Assembly: GCA_017410065.1 (NCBI GenBank)
Contig: JAFQRL010000046.1
Location: 1-35,207 of the forward strand
Reading direction: 5' to 3'
Source: Clostridia bacterium
GTDB taxonomy: Bacteria; Bacillota; Clostridia; Oscillospirales; CAG-272
Length of the DNA stretch: 35,207 nucleotides
Made by a program: the position numbers and the translations under genes. The notes beneath the pieces were generated by a model that worked only from the letters and a program-made list of their open reading frames with translations, made no database searches and was not told the origin of the DNA. Each line of letters starts with the position of its first letter. The stretch's first letter is position 1. Of the stretch, positions 7,087-16,197 are shown in pieces.

Positions 7087-9669
7087 CTATCTCATATAGC
7101 CCTCGACCGTTTCGCGGATCAGCTCGGCGTTTGCCTTAAGCTCTCCGTAAAATTCTCTTGCAGCTACCCTCAACGCACCGACACCCAGCACCATCAGCTG
7201 CTCCTGCATATCCGAGGTGACGACCCTCACCGTGTGAGCGGGCGCAAGATCGTGAGCGGCCTTTTCAATATAGGTGTCCGCCGTTTGCTTTTCCTTTGTG
7301 TATATCACACGCACAGAGCCGTATTGCTCCTCGCTACCCTCGCCTCCCGACCGCTTATATGCGTCAAAGACGATCAGCGCCTTGCATCTTCTGAAGGCTG
7401 TGTAATCGCACATCAGGCGAATCAGCACGTCCCGCGCTCTGTCTATATCCGATTCTGCCGCACGCCGCAGCTCGGGTATGGCAAAAAGGAAATTATATCC
7501 GTCGATAATTATATGCTCCTCGCCGCGCTTCGGGAGCTTTTTCGGTCGCTCACGCCCAGGCTCCGCGGATGCTGCATTTACCGTCCGCTCGGAGACCGTC
7601 CTCGGCTTTATCTTGCCGTAGGTAGCCTCAAATATGCGCATAAGCTCTTTGTCCTCTGCGGCAGTGCCCTTGTATTCTGTTCGCCTCGGCATAACAGGCT
7701 CATCAGCAGTCGCAGACCCCGAAGCTCTCATAGCACCCTGCGGCGTTATATGCATAAGCGCGTCCGCCTCGTACCAGGGCACGGAGTAGCCCGCGCCGCC
7801 CTTGCAGAAAACCGAGCCCGCAGGGTTGCGCTCGTCAAGCTCGGGGGAGTAGCCCCTCGCGGCTATGACCTCCTCCGCGTTGTGGCAGGGGGCGTAAGCA
7901 CCCACGGTGAGAGCTATGCTACCCTCGCCCCTGGTGTATGCCCGAACCTCCTTTGCGTAGGAGCGCATCGTTGAAACAGGACAATTGCCCGTGAGTATAG
8001 CAAGCTCGCCGTCAAATTCGGGAGCATCGCACACTCCGTGCATATTGGTTATATCCGTCATTGCTCTGCCAAGGCTCTCGCGAGGCACGGAAAGTCTGAA
8101 ATCAAATGTCGGCTCAAGGAGCACCGATTCAGCCTTCATAAGACCCTGTCGCACGGCGCGATAGGTCGCCTGCCTGAAGTCTCCGCCCTCGGTGTGCTTA
8201 AGGTGAGCCCTGCCTGCGGTGAGTGTTATCTTAACGTCGGTGAGCGGCGCGGCGCAAAGCACTCCTCTGTGGACCCTCTCCTCAACGTGAGTGAGGATAA
8301 GCCTTTGCCAATTCAGGGCAAGTGTGTCCTGGGGACATTCGGTCGCCGTGATTATTCCCGAGCCCTCTGCGAGCGGCTCCATTCTCAAATGGACCTCGGC
8401 GTAGTGGCGAAGGGGCTCGAAATGCCCCGCTCCCATAACCGTCTCGGCAATAGTTTCTTTATACAGTATAGCTCCCTCGCCGAAGCTTACCTCAATTCCG
8501 AATCTTTCCTTTATGACCCGACAAAGCACCTCGGTCTGTATCTCGCCCATAAGCCTGACGCGTATCTCGTGAGTTGCCGCCTCGTAGGTCATAGCAAGAG
8601 AGGGGTCCTCCTCGGTGAGAGCGAGCAGCTTCATATAGGTCTCGTATGGGCTCACGCCCGATGGAAGCTCCATTCTGTAATCAAGCACGGGGGTAAGCAT
8701 CGGAGTCGTGGCGGCTTCAAAGCCTATGCCGTCTCCCACCCTCGTTTCCTTTGGGCCAAGCACCGCGCAAACGATGCCCGCCTCGGCTCTTTGGGCGCTC
8801 TTATACCTCTCGCCCGAATATATCCTTATCTCCTCTACCTTCTCGGCGCATCTTTCCGCAAGTCCGCCCGAGATCACAAGATCATCCTTTGCCTTAAGGG
8901 TGCCGCCCGTGATCTTAAGATAGGTGAGCCTTCTGCCCTCTCTGTCCCTTGCGATCTTATATACCTTCGCTCCAAGCATTCCCGAGGGGTAGCTCGGCGA
9001 GAGGGTGTATCTGTCTATCAGCGAAAGAAGCTCCGCCACGCCCCCAAGCCGTAGTGCCGAGCCGAAAAGCGTGGGATATATCTTACACCTCTTAATTGCG
9101 CTTGAAAGCGATGCGGTCGAAAGAGACTCTGTCTCAAAGAACTCCGATATCAGCTCCTCATCAAGTGCCGCGCTCTCAAAAAAAGCGGCAGACCCCTCAT
9201 CGGTGAAATCCACCGCAAGAGGAGTGAGAGTGCATTTTATCTCATCAAGAAGCTCCGATCTTCTCCGCTCGGAAATATCGGTCTTGTTAACGAAAATAAA
9301 GGTGGGAATATCCCGCGCTCTCAAAAGATTCCAAAGGGTCTTTGTGTGGGCGGTCACGCCGTCGGACGCGCTTATAACGAGGATTGCGTAGTCCTGCACC
9401 GAAAGAGCCCTCTCTGCCTCGCAGGAGAAGTCAACGTGGCCGGGGGTATCGATAAGAGTCATATAGGTTGAGCCAAACTCCAGCACCGCCTGCTTTGAAA
9501 AGATGGTGATGCCTCGCTCGCGCTCCAGGGTGTGGGTGTCAAGATATGCGTCGCGCTTATCCACTCTGCCAAGCTTATCTATCATTCCCGAGGAATAAAG
9601 AAGCCCCTCGGTGAGTGTGGTCTTGCCCGCATCAACGTGCGCAAGAATACCAACGACTATGCGCTTCAT
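7087..9669 (-). CDS. Tet(M)/EF-G-like translational GTPase fused to a YacP/Rae1-type NYN nuclease domain
   Basis: 860-residue cytosolic protein. The N-terminal part is a ribosomal-protection-type GTPase: G1 AHVDAGKT (residues 10-17), G2 RGITI (52-56), G3 DTPGH (74-78), G4 NKTD (128-131), G5 GSAL (203-206), followed by EF-G-like domains II-V. From about residue 717 a NYN domain begins with IIIDGYNF; candidate metal-binding acids are D723, D769 (VFDAY), D798 (TADTYIE) and D820 (TSD). That domain resembles B. subtilis YacP/Rae1, an endoribonuclease that cuts mRNA in the ribosomal A site. The fusion suggests a GTP-dependent ribosome factor that delivers or positions an mRNA-cleaving domain; whether it protects against tetracycline is unknown. 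ATG 9669 has AAGGGAGAG upstream. It lies 62 bp behind the acetyltransferase gene. Confidence 0.85.
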   Translation of the reverse strand: MKRIVVGILAHVDAGKTTLTEGLLYSSGMIDKLGRVDKRDAYLDTHTLERERGITIFSKQAVLEFGSTYMTLIDTPGHVDFSCEAERALSVQDYAILVISASDGVTAHTKTLWNLLRARDIPTFIFVNKTDISERRRSELLDEIKCTLTPLAVDFTDEGSAAFFESAALDEELISEFFETESLSTASLSSAIKRCKIYPTLFGSALRLGGVAELLSLIDRYTLSPSYPSGMLGAKVYKIARDREGRRLTYLKITGGTLKAKDDLVISGGLAERCAEKVEEIRIYSGERYKSAQRAEAGIVCAVLGPKETRVGDGIGFEAATTPMLTPVLDYRMELPSGVSPYETYMKLLALTEEDPSLAMTYEAATHEIRVRLMGEIQTEVLCRVIKERFGIEVSFGEGAILYKETIAETVMGAGHFEPLRHYAEVHLRMEPLAEGSGIITATECPQDTLALNWQRLILTHVEERVHRGVLCAAPLTDVKITLTAGRAHLKHTEGGDFRQATYRAVRQGLMKAESVLLEPTFDFRLSVPRESLGRAMTDITNMHGVCDAPEFDGELAILTGNCPVSTMRSYAKEVRAYTRGEGSIALTVGAYAPCHNAEEVIAARGYSPELDERNPAGSVFCKGGAGYSVPWYEADALMHITPQGAMRASGSATADEPVMPRRTEYKGTAAEDKELMRIFEATYGKIKPRTVSERTVNAASAEPGRERPKKLPKRGEEHIIIDGYNFLFAIPELRRAAESDIDRARDVLIRLMCDYTAFRRCKALIVFDAYKRSGGEGSEEQYGSVRVIYTKEKQTADTYIEKAAHDLAPAHTVRVVTSDMQEQLMVLGVGALRVAAREFYGELKANAELIRETVEGYMR

Positions 9670-9731
9670 ATCTCTCCCTTCCCATCAAAATGCTAAAAAT
9701 GTAAATAATTATTAGAATTTATCCGTGTTTT

Positions 9732-10643
9732 TTATAGTATTTTCTCAAAATAAACCTTGCCATCCTCTCGCCTCATCTCCGAAAAGACCTTGCGCATCAG
9801 GCGAAGTGACGGAAGATTTTCCTCAAGCACTCTGCAATAAAGCCTTCCGAGCCCGATGTCTTTCGCAAGCGAGGAGAGGGCGGAAAGTGCTTTCGTGCCA
9901 AAGCCCGACCCTTGGTGCTCGGGGAGTATTCTCACTCCAACCTCAGCACCCCCTGAAAGATCAAAGCCGTATATCACACATTCACCGATATATTCACCGC
10001 AAAGCCTTACGGCAAGGGTGAGAGCCGTGCCCATATAAAATTCGCGCCTTGCGACCTCAAGGAAATATCCGTCAGTTGCAGAGGGGGCGTCTTCTCTGTA
10101 ATCGTAGCCCCAATATTTATTGAGCTCTCTGTCTCGGTTAAGCCTTGCAAGGCTTGAAATATCCTCCTCCCGAGGCTCATCAAGAGTGATGCCGTCAAGG
10201 ATAACAGAGGGCACCTCGTCAAGAAGCGCACATTCGCTCCGCGCCTCCAGCCTGAAGCTTTCGCCGCCCTCCTCCGCATCTATCACGGTGTGATTAAAAA
10301 GCGGCGCAAGCTCTCCGACGCACTCCCTCGGGATGTCGGTTATCACAAGGGGCAACTCCTCAAGCCTCGCATATTCGCGAATGGCGGATATCGCCTCGTG
10401 AGCATCGGCAGACTCCGAAAGCTCAATCGGGTATACGAACATATATCTGCCCATATCGAATATTCGGGCAACCAAACAGCCCCCGACCGAGCAGACGCCG
10501 ACCTCTATATCCCCCTCGTCAATAAGCGAGAGAAAGGATTCGATCACCTCGGCAGTCTCCTCGGCGGAGCCGTCACATTCGGAGGCAAGCCGCGCGGCAA
10601 GCGCCTCCACATTTTCCTCCGAGAGTATTTCAAATTTTATCAT
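9732..10643 (-). CDS. GNAT-family N-acetyltransferase
   Basis: 303-residue cytosolic protein. The C-terminal half (about 150-303) is a GNAT domain with the acetyl-CoA-binding motif VGVRILPEHQGSGFGTKAL (R/Q-x-x-G-x-G/A type) and the usual closing segment NLPSLRLMRKVF. The N-terminal half (1-145) is not recognised; its layout could be a degenerate second GNAT fold. The acceptor substrate is unknown. ATG 10643 follows AAGAGGA, and the gene begins 15 nt after the stop of the histidine kinase, so the three genes RR-HK-GNAT are probably one transcript. Confidence 0.85.
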   Translation of the reverse strand: MIKFEILSEENVEALAARLASECDGSAEETAEVIESFLSLIDEGDIEVGVCSVGGCLVARIFDMGRYMFVYPIELSESADAHEAISAIREYARLEELPLVITDIPRECVGELAPLFNHTVIDAEEGGESFRLEARSECALLDEVPSVILDGITLDEPREEDISSLARLNRDRELNKYWGYDYREDAPSATDGYFLEVARREFYMGTALTLAVRLCGEYIGECVIYGFDLSGGAEVGVRILPEHQGSGFGTKALSALSSLAKDIGLGRLYCRVLEENLPSLRLMRKVFSEMRREDGKVYFEKIL

Positions 10644-10658
10644 TTTTTCCTCTTGAAT

Positions 10659-12545
10659 TCAGTGCGCGGCGTATTCGGTCGCCTCGTCCTTTTTATCCTC
10701 CGCAACAGCAGTGTCGATAGCCTCCGCCATATCCTCGCTAACAGTCGTTTCTCCCTCGGGAGACCTCTCCAAAGCATATTCTGCGGTCTCGGCATCGCTC
10801 ACGCCAACCGCAACCTCGGAAGATATGGCACCGTCCGCGACCTGTGCCTCACCGTCCAGGTCGATCTCGCGGGGTGCAAGCTCACCCGAAAGGGTCTCGG
10901 CGGCTACCTCGCCGCTTGCGCCCTCACTATGCGAGTCTGCCGAAGCATTATCAGTATGAGCATTTGCCGCCGCCAAAGGCTTCACCTTCACCTCTCTGCG
11001 AGGCGCGCGACCTCCCCGATCCTTCTTCTCACTCTTACCGAAAAGCGACCTGAAAAGATCGGCTATCCGCGATGGGAGCCCTCCGATAGCACCGCCACGC
11101 CCTTCGGGCAGCCCCTCCTCGCTCTTGGGAGAATTATCCTCGGGCACCTCTATCTGCATCACAAGTCTGCAAGCAAAAAGCTCACCCTCAAGCCCGAATT
11201 CAAAGCCGTCCGCAATTATTCTTGCCAGCCTCTCGCAGGTCTTAAGACCGATCTTGTTGCTCTCCGCCTTGTAGGTATCTGTGCGCACCGTGTTGATGCA
11301 CTCAAAAACGATCCTTCTTCCGTCAAGCTGCCTTGCGTTTATTGTAACGGGCTTTGCGCAGTCCGCATATTTTCTCACGTTGGAGAAAACGTTATCTATA
11401 ATGCGCATCAGATTTTGCGCGTCTGTGGTGACGACCGCACCCGAGGGAAGCTCGCCAAGGGCGTTGTTTACCTCCACGGTGTAATCGTTTTCGCGGAGCA
11501 GAAGCACGTGCTCGGAGAGCATCTGCTCAAAGAGCAGGCTCGCATCGTACTGCTGCATATCTATTCCCTCGATAGAATCGCCATAGGCGAGAGAATATTT
11601 GAACATATCGTCCGAGAGCTGCTTAAGCCTTAAGGCGGTCCTCTCGGATGCGTCAACGTATTCCTTCATAACAGGCGACCCATCAGCCTCGCCCTTCATC
11701 ATTTCAAGATAGCCGAGAAGGACCGTGAGAGGAGTTCTTATATCGTGAGACATCGCCGTTATAAGCTCGGTGTTAGAGTCTCTCGCCTCCCTCTCCCTTT
11801 GCAGGTTGTCAAGAATTGCCTGACGCATATTTTCAATATTTGCCGAAAGCCTTCCGATCTCGTCCGAGCCTCGGGTGGCGATCTTATGCTCCATACTGCT
11901 GTGAGTAACTATGGTAACGTCCGCCTCAAGCCGTCTCACCCTCTTAACTATCCTTCTGAAATAGTTGATGATAATGAAGGCGAGCGAAACGAATGCAAAC
12001 ACCATACTCAAAATGTTTACAACGTCGTAGGATAAATATTCCGAATAGTCGTAGACCGAAGCGTATAGAGTACAGTCAAGAAGCTCGATCTCCACTCTGC
12101 CGTTCTGCGAGGCGCGCTCGCGTAGAGTCGCGTTCGTGGGATGGTCAACGGTGAGACCCGAATTCACCACGGTGCTGCTGCTCTCGGGAATAGCTCCGTC
12201 TGTGGGAATAACTCCAAGGTCGGAGGTGTATATAAGCCTGTCGCCGTCGTAGAGCATCAGATAAAAGCAGCTTTGGTCGGTCGCCCATTCGGCAACCTTT
12301 ATAACGTCCTCGCGGCGAAGCTCGTTTTTTATAACGAACTCACGAAGCTCGGCTATCTGCTCACTCTCGCGCTCATCTCTGCGGTCCTCGGAGGCATAAT
12401 TCAAGCGGATATAGGAATCCGACACAAGCTGGGTGAGGGCGTAGACCGTCACGCCGAGAAGTATGCCGAGGAATATATTAAGAAACAGACCCACGTAAAG
12501 CGACGAGCACTTAACTCTTATTCTGGATATCAGATCCTTAATCAA
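10659..12545 (-). CDS. Two-component sensor histidine kinase with a long acidic C-terminal tail
   Basis: 628-residue membrane sensor kinase. TM1 about 16-38, an extracytoplasmic sensor region about 40-172, TM2 about 174-194, HAMP about 196-250, then HisKA with MSHDIRTPLT (phospho-acceptor H267) and HATPase_c with an N-box NVFSNVRKYA (385-394). The usual DxGxG box is absent; INTVRTD stands in its place, and the G2 region reads NKIGLKTC. Residues 471-628 are a low-complexity Ala/Glu/Asp-rich tail not normal for the family. TTG 12545 is the best start: AAGGGGG lies seven bases upstream and it overlaps the stop of the response-regulator gene by 8 nt. A longer reading from 12605 would overlap that gene by 68 nt without its own ribosome binding site. 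The stimulus is unknown. Confidence 0.92.
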   Translation of the reverse strand: MIKDLISRIRVKCSSLYVGLFLNIFLGILLGVTVYALTQLVSDSYIRLNYASEDRRDERESEQIAELREFVIKNELRREDVIKVAEWATDQSCFYLMLYDGDRLIYTSDLGVIPTDGAIPESSSTVVNSGLTVDHPTNATLRERASQNGRVEIELLDCTLYASVYDYSEYLSYDVVNILSMVFAFVSLAFIIINYFRRIVKRVRRLEADVTIVTHSSMEHKIATRGSDEIGRLSANIENMRQAILDNLQREREARDSNTELITAMSHDIRTPLTVLLGYLEMMKGEADGSPVMKEYVDASERTALRLKQLSDDMFKYSLAYGDSIEGIDMQQYDASLLFEQMLSEHVLLLRENDYTVEVNNALGELPSGAVVTTDAQNLMRIIDNVFSNVRKYADCAKPVTINARQLDGRRIVFECINTVRTDTYKAESNKIGLKTCERLARIIADGFEFGLEGELFACRLVMQIEVPEDNSPKSEEGLPEGRGGAIGGLPSRIADLFRSLFGKSEKKDRGGRAPRREVKVKPLAAANAHTDNASADSHSEGASGEVAAETLSGELAPREIDLDGEAQVADGAISSEVAVGVSDAETAEYALERSPEGETTVSEDMAEAIDTAVAEDKKDEATEYAAH

Positions 12546-13230
12546 TCTGATACCCCCTTCCCCATATCGTGCGGATAAGCTTCGGCGCAGAGGGGTTATC
12601 CTCAAGCTTTCTGCGAAGGTTCAGCACGTGAACGGTTATGGTGTTATTGGAGGAGGCAAGAGGCATCTCACCCCAAACTCCCTCGTAAAGCTCGTGAGGG
12701 CTAACGACCCTTCCCCTGTTCTTGGCAAGGAAAAGAAGCACCTCGTATTCCTTATCGCGCACGTCAACAGGCGTGCCGTTTTTAGTGACCTCTCTCATCT
12801 CGGGAGAAATAAGCACGCCGCCGAAAAGACGGATAAGCTCGCCCGAGCCCTCGCCCTTTGCGCGATAGCTGTTATATCTTCTTGTGAGAGCCTCAACCTT
12901 CATAAGAAGCTCCGCCGAGGAAAAGGGCTTCACAAGATAATCGTCGCCTCCCGCGGAATACGCGCTCTCCTTATCGCTCTCAAGCGACTTCGCCGTGAGG
13001 AAAAGGATCGGCACGGTGGAAAAGGTGCGGATCTTGGCGGTTGCCTCAATGCCCGAAAGCACAGGCATCATCACGTCCATTATGCAAAGATCTATTCCGG
13101 AATCGCCTCTGATGGCGTCAACTGCGCCAAAGCCGTCCCCCGCCTCTCTCACCTCGTGACCTGCGTTGGTCAGAAGCAGCTTCAATATGTTGCGGATCTC
13201 GGGCTCGTCGTCAACAACAAGGATTCTCAT
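12538..13230 (-). CDS. OmpR/PhoB-family response regulator
   Basis: 230-residue DNA-binding response regulator. The receiver domain (1-115) has the acidic pocket DDE near residue 7, the phospho-acceptor D52 in IMDVMMP, T79 in LFLTA and K101 in VKPF. The C-terminal winged helix (about 130-230) ends in the family signature RTIWGRGYQID. Paired with the adjacent kinase through an 8-nt overlap, so translation is likely coupled. Start ATG 13230 with AAAGGAAAAG upstream. Its own promoter lies at 13324-13352 after a leader of about 90 nt. Target genes are unknown; the co-transcribed acetyltransferase and GTPase-NYN genes are candidates for the same response. Confidence 0.95.
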   Translation of the reverse strand: MRILVVDDEPEIRNILKLLLTNAGHEVREAGDGFGAVDAIRGDSGIDLCIMDVMMPVLSGIEATAKIRTFSTVPILFLTAKSLESDKESAYSAGGDDYLVKPFSSAELLMKVEALTRRYNSYRAKGEGSGELIRLFGGVLISPEMREVTKNGTPVDVRDKEYEVLLFLAKNRGRVVSPHELYEGVWGEMPLASSNNTITVHVLNLRRKLEDNPSAPKLIRTIWGRGYQID

Positions 13231-13323
13231 AAATTTCTTTTCCTTTCTTTATTTCACCGCCAAAGCCAACCGCAAAGGGCGGCAGGGGCGGATATTACCT
13301 ATATTCACAATACTCCATATTAC

Positions 13324-13352
13324 ATTATATCAAAATCAAAGTCCTTTTTCAA
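13324..13352 (-). promoter_or_regulatory. Sigma-A promoter of the two-component operon
   Basis: Minus strand TTGAAA (13347-13352), 17-bp spacer, TATAAT (13324-13329). It lies about 95 bp upstream of the response-regulator start. The leader includes a GC-rich stretch (13258-13290) able to form small CCGCC/GGCGG stems. Confidence 0.75.
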
Positions 13353-13474
13353 GAAATATTTAAAAATCTAATATCTTTTAATAATTCTTTAGCCAATGCC
13401 AACCTAAATTATTTAAAATTCGTAAGATTGTGCAGATTTATTTGAAAAAAAGATATACAAACTCCCCTCTTTAT

Positions 13475-13510
13475 ATGCTATAATAATCTCGATAAACCAT
13501 TTTTAAGGAG
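13475..13510 (+). promoter_or_regulatory. Extended -10 promoter and ribosome binding site of the aldolase operon
   Basis: TGCTATAAT (13476-13484) is an extended -10 element; the matching -35 region is poor. AAGGAG (13505-13510) lies 8 nt before ATG 13519. This gives a short leader of under 30 nt. Confidence 0.6.
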
Positions 13511-13518
13511 CGAACAAA

Positions 13519-14400
13519 ATGTTAGTAACACTTAAAGAGCTTATGCAGGACGCGGAGGAGAAGGGCTACGCAGTCGGTGCCTTCAATGCAACGGGGCTTG
13601 AGACCCTTTCGGCAGTTATAGCGGCGGCAGAGGAAACGGGCCACGGCATCGTACTCAATCACGCCGAGGTACACACCCCCATCATCTCCATTGAGGATAT
13701 CGGACCCATTATGGTTGAGCGCGCAAAGGCGGCGAAGGTGCCGATCTGCGTGCATCTCGATCACGGTCAGTCGGTTGAATCCTGTATCAAGGCTATCCGC
13801 ACAGGCTTCACCTCTGTTATGATAGACGCATCGGGCGCAGACTACGAGCAGAACGTCAAGGACACCGCTCTCGTTTGCCGTCTTGCCCACAGCGTTGGAG
13901 TAACGGTTGAGGCAGAGCTCGGTCATATATTCTCATCAAACAACGGTCTCGGCGGAAGCGGCGAGCAGGAAACGATAGAATCCTACGCCAGCGAGGACGA
14001 CGTTTACACCGATCCCAACACCGCAAAGGACTTCGTTGAAAGAACAGGCGTTGACGCCCTTGCCATTGCCTTCGGCACGGCTCACGGTATCTATCAGAAA
14101 AAGCCGAAGCTTGATCTCGACCGCATAAGGCTCATTAGGGAAAAGGTGAATATTCCTCTCGTTATGCACGGTGGCTCGGGTCTTTCGGTAGAGGAATACA
14201 GAACCGCAATAAAGAACGGCATCAGAAAGATCAATTACTACACCTATATGGCACTTGCGGGAGGCAAGGCTGTTAAGGAGGCAATGGACAAGGTTGCCGC
14301 AGGCGAGAGCGTTTTCTATCACGACATTCCTCTTATTGCAGCTCGCGCAATGAAGGAAAACGTCAAGGAAGCCATCAGGATCTTCAGCCTGGAGGTGTAA
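13519..14400 (+). CDS. Class II fructose-1,6-bisphosphate-type aldolase
   Basis: 293-residue cytosolic zinc-dependent aldolase that cleaves a ketose bisphosphate into dihydroxyacetone phosphate and an aldehyde. Metal and catalytic residues are visible: D81 and H82 in VHLDHGQS, E133 in VEAELGH, H189 in GTAHGIY and H217 in VMHGGSGLS. Length is normal for the short class II (KbaY/GatY/FbaA-like) group. It overlaps the ribosome binding region of the downstream PfkB kinase gene, so the pair may convert a sugar phosphate to its bisphosphate and then cleave it. Whether the substrate is fructose, tagatose or another ketose cannot be decided from the sequence; I leave the symbol empty. Confidence 0.93.
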   Translation: MLVTLKELMQDAEEKGYAVGAFNATGLETLSAVIAAAEETGHGIVLNHAEVHTPIISIEDIGPIMVERAKAAKVPICVHLDHGQSVESCIKAIRTGFTSVMIDASGADYEQNVKDTALVCRLAHSVGVTVEAELGHIFSSNNGLGGSGEQETIESYASEDDVYTDPNTAKDFVERTGVDALAIAFGTAHGIYQKKPKLDLDRIRLIREKVNIPLVMHGGSGLSVEEYRTAIKNGIRKINYYTYMALAGGKAVKEAMDKVAAGESVFYHDIPLIAARAMKENVKEAIRIFSLEV

Positions 14401-14404
14401 GGTG

Positions 14405-15445
14405 ATGCGCCGCGGAATTACGGTCGCAGGGTCTCTGCTTGCAGACGTTTTCTATAACGCGCCGACCTACCCGAAGGAGGGTATGCTGATACAGGCAAGG
14501 AGCTCGGGGATCAGCATCGGCGGCACGGGAAACATAATTCTTGACCTTGCAAGGCTCGATCCCACCCTTGAAGTTACCGTCTCGGCAAGGCTCGGCGAGG
14601 ACGGGATCGCAGATGATATCATCACCGCACTCTCGGCGGAGGAAAACGTTGATACCTCCCACGTCGTAAGGCGAGGCGAAAGCTCGAAAACCATCGTTAT
14701 AAACTCTGCCGACACAAAGGCGCGCACCTTCTTTTATATTCCTGCGGCAAGCGATGAATTTGAGATAAACGATATTCCCTTCGATAAGATAAACTCAAAA
14801 ATATTTCTTCTTGAATATCTTCTTCTTATGAAGAAGGCAGATTCGCCCGACGAAGAATACGGCACCCACGGCGCAAGAATTCTTGCCGAGGCAAAAAAGA
14901 GAGGAATGATCACCTCGGTGGACGTTGTCTCCGAGGCAGGCGACAGAGCAAGGACTATCGTTTCGGCGGCTCTTAAGTACACAGATATATGCTGTATCAA
15001 CGAGCTTGAAGCATCCGCCGTCACACAAATCGATCTCTCCGATATAGATAAATGTAAAGAAAGCTTAACATATTTATCTAATAACAGCGCGAAAAACTCA
15101 ACACGCCCCCCGCTTATCTCCGCATTCGAGAGGATACGCGAGCTCGGTGTTTCAAAGTGGATAATCATTCACACAAGCGCGTGTGGCTTCGGCTTTGATT
15201 GCGAGTGTGGCGAGGTGGTCTGCCTTGATAGCCTCCGTCTCCCAAAGGATTATATCAAGGGGAGCACGGGTGCGGGCGACGCATATTGCTCGGGCATCCT
15301 CTACGGCGCACACGAAGGCAAAAGCCTTCGCGACTCTATGCGCATAGCACGCGCCGCCGCCGCGGCATCCCTCTCTGAAAATAACGGCACAGACGGTATG
15401 CGTCCCCTCTCGGAGATTATGAAGCTTGAGGAGCTTTATGATTAA
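14405..15445 (+). CDS. PfkB-family carbohydrate kinase
   Basis: 346-residue cytosolic ATP-dependent sugar kinase of the ribokinase/PfkB family. The N-terminal substrate region carries ISIGGTGNIILDLARL, and the C-terminal PfkB signature reads STGAGDAYCSGILYG with catalytic base D292. ATG 14405 is chosen, GGAGG lying about 9 nt upstream inside the end of the aldolase gene; a GTG one codon earlier is equally in frame. Only 4 nt separate it from the aldolase stop. Probable role: phosphorylating a sugar or sugar phosphate for the adjoining aldolase; a nucleoside kinase activity cannot be excluded. Confidence 0.9.
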   Translation: MRRGITVAGSLLADVFYNAPTYPKEGMLIQARSSGISIGGTGNIILDLARLDPTLEVTVSARLGEDGIADDIITALSAEENVDTSHVVRRGESSKTIVINSADTKARTFFYIPAASDEFEINDIPFDKINSKIFLLEYLLLMKKADSPDEEYGTHGARILAEAKKRGMITSVDVVSEAGDRARTIVSAALKYTDICCINELEASAVTQIDLSDIDKCKESLTYLSNNSAKNSTRPPLISAFERIRELGVSKWIIIHTSACGFGFDCECGEVVCLDSLRLPKDYIKGSTGAGDAYCSGILYGAHEGKSLRDSMRIARAAAAASLSENNGTDGMRPLSEIMKLEELYD

Positions 15446-15490
15446 TTGAGGAGCTTTACGGTTAAATTTAAGTCAGTCGGACATATCAAA

Positions 15491-15527
15491 ACGGCAGAGG
15501 TTATTCACCTCTGCCGTCTCTTTACTT
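15491..15527 (+). terminator. Terminator of the aldolase-kinase operon
   Basis: An 11-bp stem ACGGCAGAGGT / ACCTCTGCCGT with short loop (15491-15501, 15507-15517) is followed by CTCTTTACTT. On the opposite strand a smaller AACTCC-AAA-GGAGTT hairpin (15542-15556) may end the rubrerythrin transcript. Confidence 0.75.
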
Positions 15528-15567
15528 ATTTGAAAATATTTAACTCCAAAGGAGTTGCTTTTGAAAA

Positions 15568-16101
15568 TTAATAGTTGGTCTTTCTTACCTCGAAGAAGCT
15601 CTGGGGATGAGCGCAAACGGGGCAAGCCGCGGGAGCCTTTGTGCCAACAACGAGGTGTCCGCAGTTACGGCACTCCCACATTGTCTGCTCGCTCTTCTCA
15701 AATACCTTCTGCATCTCAACGTTGGAAAGAAGCTTTCTGTATCTCTCCTCGTGAGCCTTCTCGATAGCCGCAACAGCTCTGAACTGTCTTGCAAGAGCGG
15801 TGAAGCCCTCCTCCTCTGCCTCTTTAGCAAAGGTGTCGTACATATCGGTCCACTCATAGTTCTCGCCCTCTGCTGCCGCAAGAAGGTTAGCAGCGGTCGT
15901 GCCAAGTCCGCCGAGAGCCTTGAACCAAAGCTTTGCGTGCTCCTTCTCGTTGTTTGCGGTCTCCTCAAAGATAGCCGCGATCTGCTCGAAGCCCTCCTTC
16001 TTTGCAACCGATGCAAAGTAGGTGTACTTGTTTCTTGCCTGAGACTCGCCTGCAAAAGCGGTCATAAGATTCTGTTCTGTTTTTGTTCCCTTGAGATTCA
16101 T
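15568..16101 (-). CDS. Rubrerythrin
   Basis: 177-residue non-heme iron peroxidase that reduces hydrogen peroxide in anaerobes. The N-terminal ferritin-like four-helix bundle has the di-iron ligands E19 (FAGESQAR), E52/H55 (NNEKEHAK) and E114/H117 ([10 protein letters not shown]). The C-terminal rubredoxin domain binds one iron through C144, C147, C160 and C163 (CRNCGH, CPVCAH). Start ATG 16101 has AGAGGAG upstream. It lies 96 bp downstream of perR on the same strand, an arrangement well known in clostridia in which PerR represses rubrerythrin. The gap holds ACTGT-N6-ACAGT (plus 16149-16164) overlapping a TTGACT, so a separate promoter is possible. Confidence 0.96.
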   Translation of the reverse strand: MNLKGTKTEQNLMTAFAGESQARNKYTYFASVAKKEGFEQIAAIFEETANNEKEHAKLWFKALGGLGTTAANLLAAAEGENYEWTDMYDTFAKEAEEEGFTALARQFRAVAAIEKAHEERYRKLLSNVEMQKVFEKSEQTMWECRNCGHLVVGTKAPAACPVCAHPQSFFEVRKTNY

Positions 16102-16197
16102 TGTGTTTTCTCCTCTTTTTGTTTATTATTGTTTTTGTTTTGTTTATATACTGTTTTAATACAGTCAATTAATAAAAATCGCAACACGGGTGGTACC

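Noticed and set aside
7087..9669. Tetracycline resistance gene tet(M)
   Set aside because: The GTPase motifs match the family, but the protein is longer, carries a nuclease domain and lies in a chromosomal setting without mobile markers, so a resistance role is not supported.
12546..12605. Longer N-terminus for the histidine kinase
   Set aside because: It would overlap the response-regulator gene by 68 nt with no ribosome binding site; TTG 12545 has AAGGGGG upstream and an 8-nt coupling overlap.
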